A DNA stretch of 64,000 bases from Selenomonadales bacterium (GTDB lineage: Bacteria; Bacillota; Negativicutes; Selenomonadales; Selenomonadaceae), in contig CAAGHH010000023.1 in the NCBI GenBank assembly GCA_900769615.1, forward strand, positions 62,001 to 126,000, read 5' to 3'. How positions within the stretch are numbered: the first letter of the stretch is position 1; each line of letters starts with the position of its first letter. Positions 9,284 to 17,820 of the stretch are shown here, one piece after another. The translations under genes and the position numbers were made by a program. Under the pieces are notes generated by a model. It ran no database searches, was not told the DNA's origin, and saw only the letters and a list, made by a program, of their open reading frames with translations.

Positions 9284-9486
9284 TAGCGATGACAAAGAGG
9301 AGTAGCCTCCAATCAGCGAAACAGTGGCGGTGTAAGACTGTTAATGAGGCAAAAGGCACTTTTGAGCATAGTTAAATATTTTGAGGCGGGCTTCCGTTAA
9401 TATGTGGAAACCAATCAGGGTGGAACCGCGGGATTGTATAAGTCTCGTCCCTGTAACGATAATGTTGCAGGGGCGGGACTTTTTTG
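9284..9486 (+). ncRNA. T-box leader of glyQS
   Basis: A tRNA-sensing leader. The T-box core AGGGTGGAACCGCGGG is at 9417-9432. It is followed by a terminator stem (9441-9480, arms AGTCTCGTCCCTGTAAC and GTTGCAGGGGCGGGACT) and a T-run. The 5' part carries the AGTA-containing stem I region. The downstream genes predict a glycine specifier (GGC); AAGGCA before the linker is a candidate, but I did not fold the stem. Uncharged tRNA-Gly should favour antitermination. Confidence 0.92.
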
Positions 9487-9528
9487 GTATCTGTTCTTGT
9501 AACCGATAAAAAGAGGAGAGTTGCTTTC

Positions 9529-10407
9529 ATGAAATTTCAAGAAATTATCCTCGCTCTGCAAAAATTTTGGTCAGAGCAGGGCTGCATCTTGGCTGAGCCG
9601 TATGATGTAGAAAAAGGTGCTGGCACGATGAATCCATCGACGTTTTTGCGCGTTTTGGGTCCGGAACCGTGGCATGTGGCTTATGTTGAACCGTCACGCC
9701 GTCCGGCTGATGGTCGTTACGGTGACAACCCTAACCGCCTTTATCAGCATCATCAATTTCAGGTAATTATGAAGCCTTCACCAGATAACATTCAAGAACT
9801 TTATTTGGAGAGTTTGGAGCGTTTAGGTATTGATCCCAAGCAGCATGATATTCGTTTTGTTGAAGATAACTGGGAGTCACCAACCTTGGGTGCTTGGGGG
9901 CTTGGCTGGGAAGTCTGGCTCGATGGCATGGAAATTACGCAGTTTACTTATTTCCAGCAAGTAGGCAGTCAGGATATCAAACCGGTTGCATCGGAAATAA
10001 CGTATGGTCTTGAGCGTTTGGCAATGTATATTCAGGGCGTTGAAAATGTCTATGATATTCAGTGGACTGATGATTATACTTATGGTGATGTATTCCATCA
10101 AAATGAATATGAGCAGTCAGTTTATGCTTTTGATTTATCCGATGAGGATCTGCTTTTTGAACTGTTTGATAAATATGAAAAAGAAGCCGTTAGAGTTATT
10201 GAAAAAGGCTATGTTCATCCAGCTTATGACTATGTGTTAAAATGTTCACATACGTTTAATTTGCTCGATGCTCGTGGTGCAATATCGGTATCACAGCGTA
10301 CGGCATTTATCGGCAGAGTTCGCAAATTAGCACGGCTTTGTGCTGAGTGTTATTTAAAGCAGCGGGAAGAACTTGGTTATCCAATGTTGCACAGGGGGGA
10401 AAAGTAA
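9529..10407 (+). CDS. glyQ: Glycine-tRNA ligase alpha subunit
   Basis: Catalytic subunit of the alpha2beta2 bacterial glycyl-tRNA synthetase, a class II enzyme. The 292 residues are the usual size. Family marks include [14 protein letters not shown], the class II motif region [14 protein letters not shown] and the glycine-site stretch [18 protein letters not shown]. The ATG at 9529 follows AGAGGAGAG. Expression is controlled by the T-box leader upstream, and glyS follows after two bases. Confidence 0.98.
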   Translation: MKFQEIILALQKFWSEQGCILAEPYDVEKGAGTMNPSTFLRVLGPEPWHVAYVEPSRRPADGRYGDNPNRLYQHHQFQVIMKPSPDNIQELYLESLERLGIDPKQHDIRFVEDNWESPTLGAWGLGWEVWLDGMEITQFTYFQQVGSQDIKPVASEITYGLERLAMYIQGVENVYDIQWTDDYTYGDVFHQNEYEQSVYAFDLSDEDLLFELFDKYEKEAVRVIEKGYVHPAYDYVLKCSHTFNLLDARGAISVSQRTAFIGRVRKLARLCAECYLKQREELGYPMLHRGEK

Positions 10408-10409
10408 GC

Positions 10410-12461
10410 ATGAGCAAGGATTTATTACTCGAAATTGGCACGGAAGAAATTCCAGCCCATGTTATGCCGGGCATTCTGGCTCAGCTTAAAGCAAATGCTG
10501 AACAAGCATTTAATGATAATCGTATAGCTTTTGAATCGATACGTACGTTAGGTACACCACGCCGGGCAGCGCTTTTAGTTAAAAATCTGGCTGAAAAGCA
10601 GGAAGATATCGCTAGTGAAAATCGTGGTCCATCGGTTAAAATTGCTTTTGATGCTGATGGCAATCCGACTAAAGCAGCGCAGGGATTTGCCCGTGGTCAA
10701 AAAATCGATGCTAAAGATTTAGTGGTTAAAGACGGCTATGTTTATGCTATGGTGCATGAAACTGGCAAAGCTACGGCAGAGATTTTAAAGACGCTTTTAA
10801 AAGATTTGATTTGTGGTTTGAGCTTCCCTAATAATATGCGTTGGGCGGATCTGGATTTTAAATTCATTCGTCCGCTGCGCTTTATTGTAGCACTTTATGA
10901 TAAAGATATTATTCCGTTTGAAGTAGCTGGTGTTGAATCTGGCCGAGTTTCCCGTGGTCACAGATTTCTGTCGCAGGGTGACTTTACTATTGCTGATGCT
11001 GATAGCTATGAAAAAGCTTGTGCAGACAATTTTGTCATTGTTGATCAAGAAAAACGCAAGGCAATTATTCGGCAGCAGATCGAAGCTGTAGCTAAAGAAA
11101 ATGGTGGTCAGGCTGAAATCACTGATGATTTGCTCGAAGAAGTACTGTACTTGGTAGAGTATCCAACTGCACTTTGTGGTAAATTTGAAGAAAAATATTT
11201 AAAATTGCCACCAGAAGCCGTAATTACGCCAATGCGTGATCATCAGCGGTATTTCCCAGTAAAAACAGCTGACGGTAAATTATTACCATTGTTTATCACC
11301 GTGCGCAATGGTGGTAAGGAATACTTGGAAACGGTTCAGCATGGCAATGAGCGGGTGCTTCGTGCCAGATTAGCTGATGCGCAGTTCTTCTTTGATGAGG
11401 ACCGTAAAAAGAGCTTAGAAGAACATCGGGAAAAGCTTAAAACAGTTGTATTCCAGCAAGGGCTGGGCACGATGTATGAAAAATCTGAGCGCCTGGTTAA
11501 GCTAGCTGAATTTATCGCAGCTGAGCTCAATGCTGATGAAAAGACCGTAAAACATGCTAAAAGAGCGGCTCTGTTATGCAAGGCTGATCTCGTAACTGGT
11601 ATGGTTACAGAATTTACGGAACTTCAGGGGATAATGGGACGTGAATATGCTAAGCTTGATGGTGAATGTGAAAAAGTTGCCATTGCTATTGACGAGCATT
11701 ATATGCCCCGTTTTGCTGGTGATGCGCAGCCTAAATCAGAAGCTGGCCGCATTGTAAGTTTGGCTGATAAAATTGATACTATCGTTGGTACTTTTAGCCG
11801 TGGCAAGATTCCAACTGGTTCACAGGATCCGTTTGCCCTGCGGCGTCAGGCACTCGGGCTGGTTAATATGCTGATAGAAGCTAAGTATACGTTAAATCTT
11901 AGCAAGGTGGTAGCTCGGGCAATGGAGCTTTATGGTATAACCGATGCCAAGGCTCAAGAAAAGATGCAGGCTGATGTAGCTGATTTCATGCGTTTACGAT
12001 TGAAGAACGTGTTGGAGACAGTCCGTTATGATGTTGTTGATGCAGTTCTTTCTGATGTCGATGATTTATATGCTGTAAGCCTTAGAGCTGAAGCAGTAGC
12101 TGCTTTTGTAAGCGATGCTAAGGCTGAAGCTAATATACAAGCCTTTGTCCGTACGGCTAATTTGGCTAAAAAAGCCGAGACAGCTAAAGTTGATGCCGAA
12201 CTGTTTACTACGGCCGAGGAAAAAGATCTGTATAAGGTTTATACAGTTGCAGCAAGTTCAGTTGCTAGCTTGGTGGCGGCTCATAATTATGCTGGAGCTA
12301 TTGCGGCACTTACGGAGTTATCAGCTCCAATTAATGCTTTCTTTGATGGTGTAATGGTTATGGATAAGGATGAGAGCATCAAGAACAACCGTTTAGGTTT
12401 ATTGCGGTTAATTGATGAGCTTGTCCGTAAGGCAGCTGATTTTACTAAAATAGTTTTGTAA
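10410..12461 (+). CDS. glyS: Glycine-tRNA ligase beta subunit
   Basis: Beta subunit of the tetrameric glycyl-tRNA synthetase, needed for tRNA recognition. The protein has 683 residues, begins with MSKDLLLEIGTEEIPAH and ends with a DALR-like anticodon-binding region. The ATG at 10410 lies two bases after the glyQ stop with GGGGGGAAAAG upstream, so the pair is one transcription unit. Its stop is 10 bases from the end of the convergent lysR-type gene, whose 3' coding sequence appears to hold the glyQS terminator. Confidence 0.98.
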   Translation: MSKDLLLEIGTEEIPAHVMPGILAQLKANAEQAFNDNRIAFESIRTLGTPRRAALLVKNLAEKQEDIASENRGPSVKIAFDADGNPTKAAQGFARGQKIDAKDLVVKDGYVYAMVHETGKATAEILKTLLKDLICGLSFPNNMRWADLDFKFIRPLRFIVALYDKDIIPFEVAGVESGRVSRGHRFLSQGDFTIADADSYEKACADNFVIVDQEKRKAIIRQQIEAVAKENGGQAEITDDLLEEVLYLVEYPTALCGKFEEKYLKLPPEAVITPMRDHQRYFPVKTADGKLLPLFITVRNGGKEYLETVQHGNERVLRARLADAQFFFDEDRKKSLEEHREKLKTVVFQQGLGTMYEKSERLVKLAEFIAAELNADEKTVKHAKRAALLCKADLVTGMVTEFTELQGIMGREYAKLDGECEKVAIAIDEHYMPRFAGDAQPKSEAGRIVSLADKIDTIVGTFSRGKIPTGSQDPFALRRQALGLVNMLIEAKYTLNLSKVVARAMELYGITDAKAQEKMQADVADFMRLRLKNVLETVRYDVVDAVLSDVDDLYAVSLRAEAVAAFVSDAKAEANIQAFVRTANLAKKAETAKVDAELFTTAEEKDLYKVYTVAASSVASLVAAHNYAGAIAALTELSAPINAFFDGVMVMDKDESIKNNRLGLLRLIDELVRKAADFTKIVL

Positions 12462-12471
12462 ATTATAATTG

Positions 12472-13344
12472 TTATTCGACGGCAAATTTATGTTGAACAA
12501 AGTCAATCAGACAGCGTTCATCGGCATAAATTTGCCGTCCTTTTTTGGTTACAATAAAGCCTTTTTGAAAAAGTCCTTCAATGGGAATAGCGACAAGACC
12601 GCTAGCTGGCATTATGCCGTTGCCGGTAAGGATGGAAATAGCAATACCTTGCCGAACAATATTCCAGACGCTTGATAAATTGGGGGAAAAATGCAAAATG
12701 TCCGGCGTTAGCTTAAGACGGGCGAATTCTTTTAGAATCCGGCGAGTTAAAATGAAGTTGCGGCTCAAAATGACTAGCGGGTAGTGACAAGCATTTTCCA
12801 AGGTGATGCTGTTCTTGCTGGCTAAAGGATGGTTGGGCGGAACACAGAGGCATATTGGCCAAGTTGAGAGTTTGCGCAGTGTAAGATTAGGGCGTCCTTC
12901 GGCATCGTGAACAAAGGCTAAATCAGCTTCTTCGTGTTCAACCATATCCAGGGCTGCACCACCAGCAGGTTCAGTTATTTCCAAGTTTATTTCGGGATAA
13001 AGTGTTTTAAATTCACCTAACAGCAGTGGCAGTATAATTGTAGCAATTTGTGAAGGTATGGCTATTTGCAGCCGGTTATGACGTTTAGCGATTTCTTTAA
13101 CATTGGCTTCAAAGCGCTTGACTTCTTTTAACATAGCGGCTACTTCCTGGGCAAGTGCCAGCCCGTCTTCGGTAAGCTCAATATTGCGTCCAACATGATG
13201 AAAAAGATTAAGACCGGTTTCTTTTTCGATGTTTTTCATAGCCAGACTGAGCGTTGATTGGGATATATGCAGCTGCTCGGCGGCTCTGGTAATGTTTTCA
13301 AGCCGGCATACTTCGGCAAAGTATTGCATTTGTTGAATATTCAT
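12472..13344 (-). CDS. LysR family transcriptional regulator
   Basis: A 290-residue regulator with an N-terminal winged helix-turn-helix (about residues 1-60; core AAEQLHISQSTLSLAMKNIE) and a C-terminal periplasmic-binding-like effector domain starting near residue 88. Two ATGs lie side by side; the second (13344) is 7 bases from GGAGG and is preferred over 13347. It is divergent from a VOC-family gene across about 247 bases, the usual arrangement for a LysR regulator and its target, but the inducer is unknown. The last 70 coding bases double as a terminator for glyS on the other strand. Confidence 0.9.
   Translation of the reverse strand: MNIQQMQYFAEVCRLENITRAAEQLHISQSTLSLAMKNIEKETGLNLFHHVGRNIELTEDGLALAQEVAAMLKEVKRFEANVKEIAKRHNRLQIAIPSQIATIILPLLLGEFKTLYPEINLEITEPAGGAALDMVEHEEADLAFVHDAEGRPNLTLRKLSTWPICLCVPPNHPLASKNSITLENACHYPLVILSRNFILTRRILKEFARLKLTPDILHFSPNLSSVWNIVRQGIAISILTGNGIMPASGLVAIPIEGLFQKGFIVTKKGRQIYADERCLIDFVQHKFAVE
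12478..12546 (+). terminator. glyQS terminator inside the lysR coding sequence
   Basis: Perfect 15-bp arms GACGGCAAATTTATG (12478-12492) and CATAAATTTGCCGTC (12525-12539) enclose a nested TGAAC/GTTCA pair, with a six-T run at 12541-12546 on the plus strand. The whole structure lies in the last codons of the minus-strand regulator. Confidence 0.85.
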
Positions 13345-13591
13345 CATAAAACCTCCATTTCGGTTTCAGCATATATTAATTAATTGATTTTTTCAATAGG
13401 TAAATTGATTAAAGGTATTTTTATTTATTGAGGAAATATATTATTATTGAATTAATAAAGGGGCAGTAAATAGGGTAGGTAAATTATGGATGACAAAGCA
13501 ATTTTAATATATGTAAAAAATAAAGTATTTTCAGATATTGCGGTTGACCATGTTTGCCGATTCGTGTAAGGTTTAATACGAGGTGGTTTTT
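13345..13591. other. Divergent intergenic region, lysR / VOC
   Basis: An AT-rich spacer of 247 bases with no open reading frame of note. It should hold both promoters and a LysR-type T-N11-A site, but I could not pick out a convincing promoter or operator by eye. Confidence 0.5.
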
Positions 13592-13966
13592 ATGCGAGGA
13601 ATGGTTGAACATGTTGCGGTAACAGTAGCGGATATCGAATGGAGCTTAGCTTTCTTTCAAAATGTTTTTGGTATGCAAGAAACTAGACGTAAGGAAGATA
13701 ATGGCAAGCTTAAGCAGGTTTGGTTAGATGGTGGTATCCAGCTAGTAGCTGCTCCAAAGAATAGTCAGGCCGGCAAGTGCCATCATTTAGGGATGGTGGC
13801 AGATGACTTTGTGGCTGTAAGGGAAGCTATGCTGGCGTATGATGGTGTGCATCATATTGCTGGTAAGCCTGAAAAATGGCTGCAGTTGCCTGATGGTATG
13901 GTAATAGAATTGTTCCAGGCTAAGACGGGGGCAATAGATAAAGCTTTAGCCGTGACTTTAAAATAA
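13592..13966 (+). CDS. VOC / glyoxalase-like protein
   Basis: A 124-residue protein with one vicinal-oxygen-chelate fold. MVEHVAVTVADIEWSLAFFQNVFGM is the usual first beta-alpha unit, HHLGMVADDF the second, and VIELF ends the last strand. Metal-ligand positions H (HVAV), H (HHLG) and E (VIEL) look retained, so it could be a metal enzyme such as a glyoxalase or epimerase, or a binding protein; substrate cannot be read from sequence. The ATG at 13592 has AGGTGG five bases upstream. It is divergent from a LysR regulator that may control it. Confidence 0.8.
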   Translation: MRGMVEHVAVTVADIEWSLAFFQNVFGMQETRRKEDNGKLKQVWLDGGIQLVAAPKNSQAGKCHHLGMVADDFVAVREAMLAYDGVHHIAGKPEKWLQLPDGMVIELFQAKTGAIDKALAVTLK

Positions 13967-13984
13967 AAGCTGTTTTTTATACTA

Positions 13985-14026
13985 AAAAATGAGGCCAGCT
14001 GCTTTTAGGCAACTGACCTCGTTTTG
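13985..14026. terminator. Bidirectional terminator, VOC gene / LptA-like gene
   Basis: GAGGCCAGCTGC and GCAACTGACCTC pair with wobbles. An A-run precedes the hairpin and GTTTT follows, so it can serve both convergent genes. Confidence 0.8.
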
Positions 14027-14030
14027 GTAT

Positions 14031-14588
14031 TTAGCCAACGATAGCGTTTTTTTCTAAATCAAATTCTAAATGAGCAGCCGCTGTGTCATGCCCCTTTTGT
14101 ACGCAAAAAACATGTCCATCAAAGGTGACAATATGCGTTTGCCAATTGTAATTCATATTATCAGCCCGAATGATAAGCCCTGGCCGTTCAAGCGAGCAGC
14201 GAGTGCCGAAGAACCAAGCGGTAGTTCCGGCAAGCTCGGCATAAAGGGCCTCGCCAGTAAAACGAAGCTCGCCCTCAGTAAGCATAGTATGCCCACTGGT
14301 CCATAATTGTAAAGTAGGCTCTTTTATTTTGGCACTATTAGCGGTGATAGTGCGTCCACTGAAAGTAATATGAACCTTTCCTTTAAGCGAATAAAGCCCG
14401 GTATCTTCATTAAAATCCGATTGTTCAGCGGAAACCATTGGTTTTTCTGTTCGGCTGGGAATAGCGGTACTAAGCTTTACTATTTGTATATTATTTGTCA
14501 ATGGTTCAGCCTTGACAGCTGCTGGCATAAAGCCCATGAAACTCAGCAGCAAAAATAAAATATTAAGAATAGAAAACGCTTGTTTCAA
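14031..14588 (-). CDS. LptA/OstA-like exported protein
   Basis: A 185-residue protein with a signal peptide (basic MKQ, a hydrophobic run to about residue 23, then AVKA). The mature part has beta-rich repeats of the OstA type: SAEQSDFNEDTGLYSLKG, then VHITFSGRTITANSAKI, ending with IVTFDGHVFCVQKG. LptA-family proteins carry lipopolysaccharide across the periplasm, so this supports a diderm envelope. The start is TTG, chosen because AGGAGGG lies five bases upstream. It is monocistronic here and not beside kdsC/lptB/lptC, so it may be a second OstA-domain protein rather than the main LptA. Confidence 0.72.
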   Translation of the reverse strand: MKQAFSILNILFLLLSFMGFMPAAVKAEPLTNNIQIVKLSTAIPSRTEKPMVSAEQSDFNEDTGLYSLKGKVHITFSGRTITANSAKIKEPTLQLWTSGHTMLTEGELRFTGEALYAELAGTTAWFFGTRCSLERPGLIIRADNMNYNWQTHIVTFDGHVFCVQKGHDTAAAHLEFDLEKNAIVG

Positions 14589-14686
14589 TGTCGCCCTCCT
14601 TATTAATTGAGACGAAACATCAGTTATTGATAATATTTTACCGCAAATATTATCTTATTGCAAAATTTAAGGCTGGAAAGCAAAAA

Positions 14687-14716
14687 AACTGCCTGTTAAG
14701 CAGGATTTTTGCAGTT
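14687..14716. other. Nested hairpin in the lptA-like / dgt intergenic region
   Basis: AACTGC/GCAGTT outer arms enclose CCTG/CAGG. On the minus strand a T-run follows the structure, but no minus-strand gene ends here. Role unknown. Confidence 0.4.
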
Positions 14717-14764
14717 AAATAAAGTATTTGATAAATATTAGTGAAGGCGAGAAAGGGGCTTATG

Positions 14765-15763
14765 ATGAATATACGGGAAAGAACGGAGGCCCAGGAGTAT
14801 AGTATTTTGTCACCGCTGGCAGCTAAGAGCCGTGAAGCTAAGCGGGATTTTGGGCAAGAAGAATGTCCTTATCGGACAAAGTTTCAGCGTGATCGGGATC
14901 GCATTTTACATTCCAAATCATTCAGGCGTTTAAAGCATAAAACGCAAGTATACATAGTGGCAGGTGATCATTATCGTACGCGAATGACCCATAGTTTGGA
15001 GGTCGCACAAATATCGCGAACCATTGCCCGCGGGTTGCAATTAAATGAAGATTTGACGGAAGCTATAGCGTTAGGACATGACGTAGGACATACTCCGTTT
15101 GGTCATACAGGTGAAGCAATTATGAATGAACTCACGGGGCATTTTCATCATAATGAGCAGAGCTTGCGGATAGTAGAAGTTTTGGAACATAATGGTGAGG
15201 GACTAAATCTTACGGAGGAGGTTCGGGATGGAATTTTAAATCATACTGGACCAAACTTGCCGAAAACGCTCGAGGGACGTATTGTAAGAACCGCTGACCG
15301 CATAGCTTACCTTGGCCATGATTATGATGACAGTTTGCGGGCGGGCTTGTTAAAAGAAGGCGATTTGCCTGAGGAAGTTTATGCTAGCTTAGGCAAGGAT
15401 ACATCAGAAATGATAACTAGTATGGTAGGCGATATGATAAATAACTCCTTAGGCAAAGCCGATGTTGCGCCATCAAGGGAAGTAAAAGCGATAATGGACG
15501 TATTTAGAAATTTTATGTTTGCGCACATTTATCGTTCAGAAGCGTTAGCGCATGAGCGCCGGCAAGCATCGTTTGTGTTAAAGGAACTTTATAATTATTT
15601 TTTAACTAATTTTTTCGAATTGCCACAGGAATTTGTCCAGCGGGAAGCTGAATGGGGACGCGCTAAAATAGTTACTGACTATGTATCGGGACTTACGGAT
15701 AGCTATGCCGTGCAATTATTTCAGGAAATATTTATGCCGCCAGTTGGTTTTATGGTTCATTGA
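14765..15763 (+). CDS. dgt: dGTP triphosphohydrolase (dGTPase family)
   Basis: Hydrolyses deoxynucleoside triphosphates to nucleoside plus triphosphate, affecting dNTP pools. The 332 residues show the HD-domain metal site: RMTHSLEVAQ supplies the first His, LGHDVGHTPFGH the HD pair, and the family stretch FRRLKHKTQVY precedes them. The length matches the shorter, Firmicute type of dGTPase. Two adjacent ATGs exist (14762, 14765); the second has better spacing from GAAAGGGG. It is followed by dnaG-rpoD after 224 bases, a gene order seen in other Firmicutes. Confidence 0.93.
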   Translation: MNIRERTEAQEYSILSPLAAKSREAKRDFGQEECPYRTKFQRDRDRILHSKSFRRLKHKTQVYIVAGDHYRTRMTHSLEVAQISRTIARGLQLNEDLTEAIALGHDVGHTPFGHTGEAIMNELTGHFHHNEQSLRIVEVLEHNGEGLNLTEEVRDGILNHTGPNLPKTLEGRIVRTADRIAYLGHDYDDSLRAGLLKEGDLPEEVYASLGKDTSEMITSMVGDMINNSLGKADVAPSREVKAIMDVFRNFMFAHIYRSEALAHERRQASFVLKELYNYFLTNFFELPQEFVQREAEWGRAKIVTDYVSGLTDSYAVQLFQEIFMPPVGFMVH

Positions 15764-15776
15764 GATAAATTTTTTT

Positions 15777-15815
15777 ATATTTGTCAATAGTAAATAAAAG
15801 GATATTGACAAATAT
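15777..15815. promoter_or_regulatory. Perfect 13-bp inverted repeat upstream of dnaG-rpoD
   Basis: ATATTTGTCAATA (15777-15789) and TATTGACAAATAT (15803-15815) are exact reverse complements with a 13-base spacer. The right arm contains a TTGACA that could be a -35 box. It could be an operator or an RNA hairpin; no T-run follows. Confidence 0.7.
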
Positions 15816-15833
15816 AGTCGAATATTATATTTT
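15805..15833 (+). promoter_or_regulatory. Candidate dnaG-rpoD promoter
   Basis: Perfect TTGACA at 15805-15810 with TATTTT at 15828-15833 (17-base spacer). The -35 box lies inside the right arm of the inverted repeat. Confidence 0.45.
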
Positions 15834-15987
15834 AGATAAGTCTGTAATCTGCAATAGTAAAGTCGGCTATTATGAAAAATTGCTAATAAGTTTTGATTAA
15901 TAGGCAGGATAATGATGATTTATCACGAATAGAATACAGGTATCTTGTTTGGGTATGATTGTTAATAAGTGAGGAGAGGCATAGATA

Positions 15988-17781
15988 ATGCGCGATGGAA
16001 GAATGGATGAATTCGTGGAGCAGGTGCGTTCCCAGTCAGACATTGTTCAGGTTGTGCAAGGGTATGTTTCTTTGAAAAAAAAGGGAAATCGTTTTTGGGG
16101 ATGTTGTCCATTTCATAATGAAAAAACGCCTTCATTTTCGGTAGTACCTGATAAGGGATTCTTTTATTGCTTTGGCTGTCATGCTGGCGGCAACGTTTTT
16201 AAATTCATATCTATGATTGAAAATGTGTCGTATTTTGAAGCGATAAAGCTTCAGGCAGAAAAGCTGGGAATTCCACTTCCGGCAAGGGAGCGTACCCCTG
16301 AGGAGCTTGCCCGCGAACAAAAAATAGCTGATTTGCGCAAAGTTAATGAGCTGGCGCGAGATTTTTTTCATAATTGCTTAACGCTAACTGGTTATGGTAA
16401 AGCAGGTCAGGCTTATTTTGCTGGCAGAGATATTTCCCAAGAGACCATTGATGAATTTAAGCTGGGTTTTGCCCCGAATGCATGGGATAAGTTGTCCAAA
16501 GCTTTTCAAAAGCGTGGAGTGAAGTCGGAATTTTTATTGGCAAGCGGGCTCGCAGCTGAACGCAACCATGGTGATGGGATATATGATCGCTTTCGCAATC
16601 GGGTTATGATTCCGATTGCTGATGAACGTGGCAGAGTAGTCGGTTTTGGCGGTCGGGTCTTGGATGATAGCACACCTAAGTATCTTAATACCCCCGAAAC
16701 TATTTTGTTTAATAAACGCAGACTGCTTTTTGGCTTAAATCGTTCCCATAGAGCTATAACCCAAGCGGGCTATGCTATTGTGGTTGAAGGTTATATGGAT
16801 GCCATCTCAGTTTTTAGTGCTGGTATAAAAAATGTAGTAGCATCGTTAGGAACTGCATTTACGGTTGAACATTGTAAAAAGCTTTTGCAGTATGCGCCAG
16901 CAATTTATTTTTGCTATGATAGTGATGAAGCTGGGCAAAAGGCAACGATACGAGCTTTGTCTATCGTACGTGATACGGGAGCGATAGTAAAAGTAATAGT
17001 TATTCCCGATGGCAAAGACCCAGATGAATACATTCGCAAGCATAGGGCAGCAGCCTTTCAAGCTTTAGTCAGCAAGGCACTGCCGCTAGTAGAGTATCGT
17101 TTACAATATGTATTAAAGCATACAGCTTATGATACTCTTGAGGGAAAGGTACGGGCTTTGCATGAAATGCTGCCGGTTTTAGCTGGTATTAAGGAACCAG
17201 CGGTGCGCAGTGAGTATAATAAAAAATTAGCAAAGATATTGCTATTAGATGAAGGGATTATCCGCGATGAGCTTAGACATTTTGCTCGTTTGCCCGAGCA
17301 AAATGCCGTTAGCAGAACCCCGATAAGGCAGGCTGTCGTTCAGCATGATAATGCTTTATTACAGGCAGGCAGGATAGTAATTCGTACAGTTTGGCAGGAT
17401 ATAGCGATTATTCACCACTTAGAAGCTGTTTTGCCGATAGGCGGGATAGCCAGTAAAGTGCAGCAGGAGATACTGTTATTTTTAAAAGAGCTAAGCAATC
17501 AAGGCAAGAAACCGGATGATGTTGCAGCAGCTCAGCGTTTGAGCGAGGAAGCTATGGCTGAGTTATCTAAAGCATTAGTGGAAAATACAGCTGGGCGTGA
17601 TGAAACGGATGTTTATAATGATTCGCTGATGGTGCTTAGAAAGGCTTACCTTAATAATTTATTTGCGCTGCATTCCAGAAAAGCAGAATCACTGCTGGGA
17701 AATGGTGATAAAGGCTATATCTATGAACTAGAACAAGCTCAAAAAATAAAAGAAGAAATGGAAGAATTGCAAGTAGAATAA
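15988..17781 (+). CDS. dnaG: DNA primase
   Basis: Synthesises RNA primers for replication. The 597 residues have the usual order. The N-terminal zinc site is C40, H43, C61 and C64 (CCPFHNEKTPSF and CFGC). A TOPRIM catalytic core follows with E267 (VVEGYMDA) and D311/D313 (YDSDEAG), and a C-terminal helicase-interaction domain ends the protein. The ATG at 15988 follows GAGGAGAGG. rpoD follows after 39 bases, giving the primase-sigma pair of the macromolecular synthesis operon; rpsU is absent, as in most Firmicutes. Confidence 0.98.
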   Translation: MRDGRMDEFVEQVRSQSDIVQVVQGYVSLKKKGNRFWGCCPFHNEKTPSFSVVPDKGFFYCFGCHAGGNVFKFISMIENVSYFEAIKLQAEKLGIPLPARERTPEELAREQKIADLRKVNELARDFFHNCLTLTGYGKAGQAYFAGRDISQETIDEFKLGFAPNAWDKLSKAFQKRGVKSEFLLASGLAAERNHGDGIYDRFRNRVMIPIADERGRVVGFGGRVLDDSTPKYLNTPETILFNKRRLLFGLNRSHRAITQAGYAIVVEGYMDAISVFSAGIKNVVASLGTAFTVEHCKKLLQYAPAIYFCYDSDEAGQKATIRALSIVRDTGAIVKVIVIPDGKDPDEYIRKHRAAAFQALVSKALPLVEYRLQYVLKHTAYDTLEGKVRALHEMLPVLAGIKEPAVRSEYNKKLAKILLLDEGIIRDELRHFARLPEQNAVSRTPIRQAVVQHDNALLQAGRIVIRTVWQDIAIIHHLEAVLPIGGIASKVQQEILLFLKELSNQGKKPDDVAAAQRLSEEAMAELSKALVENTAGRDETDVYNDSLMVLRKAYLNNLFALHSRKAESLLGNGDKGYIYELEQAQKIKEEMEELQVE

Positions 17782-17820
17782 ATTTGATACAGTATTGATT
17801 TTGAAAGGGGAAATGCGTCA

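Noticed and set aside
15777..15815. The dnaG upstream dyad as a Rex operator
   Set aside because: Rex sites resemble TTGTG-N8-CACAA; here the arms read TTGTCAATA with a 13-base spacer, which does not fit.
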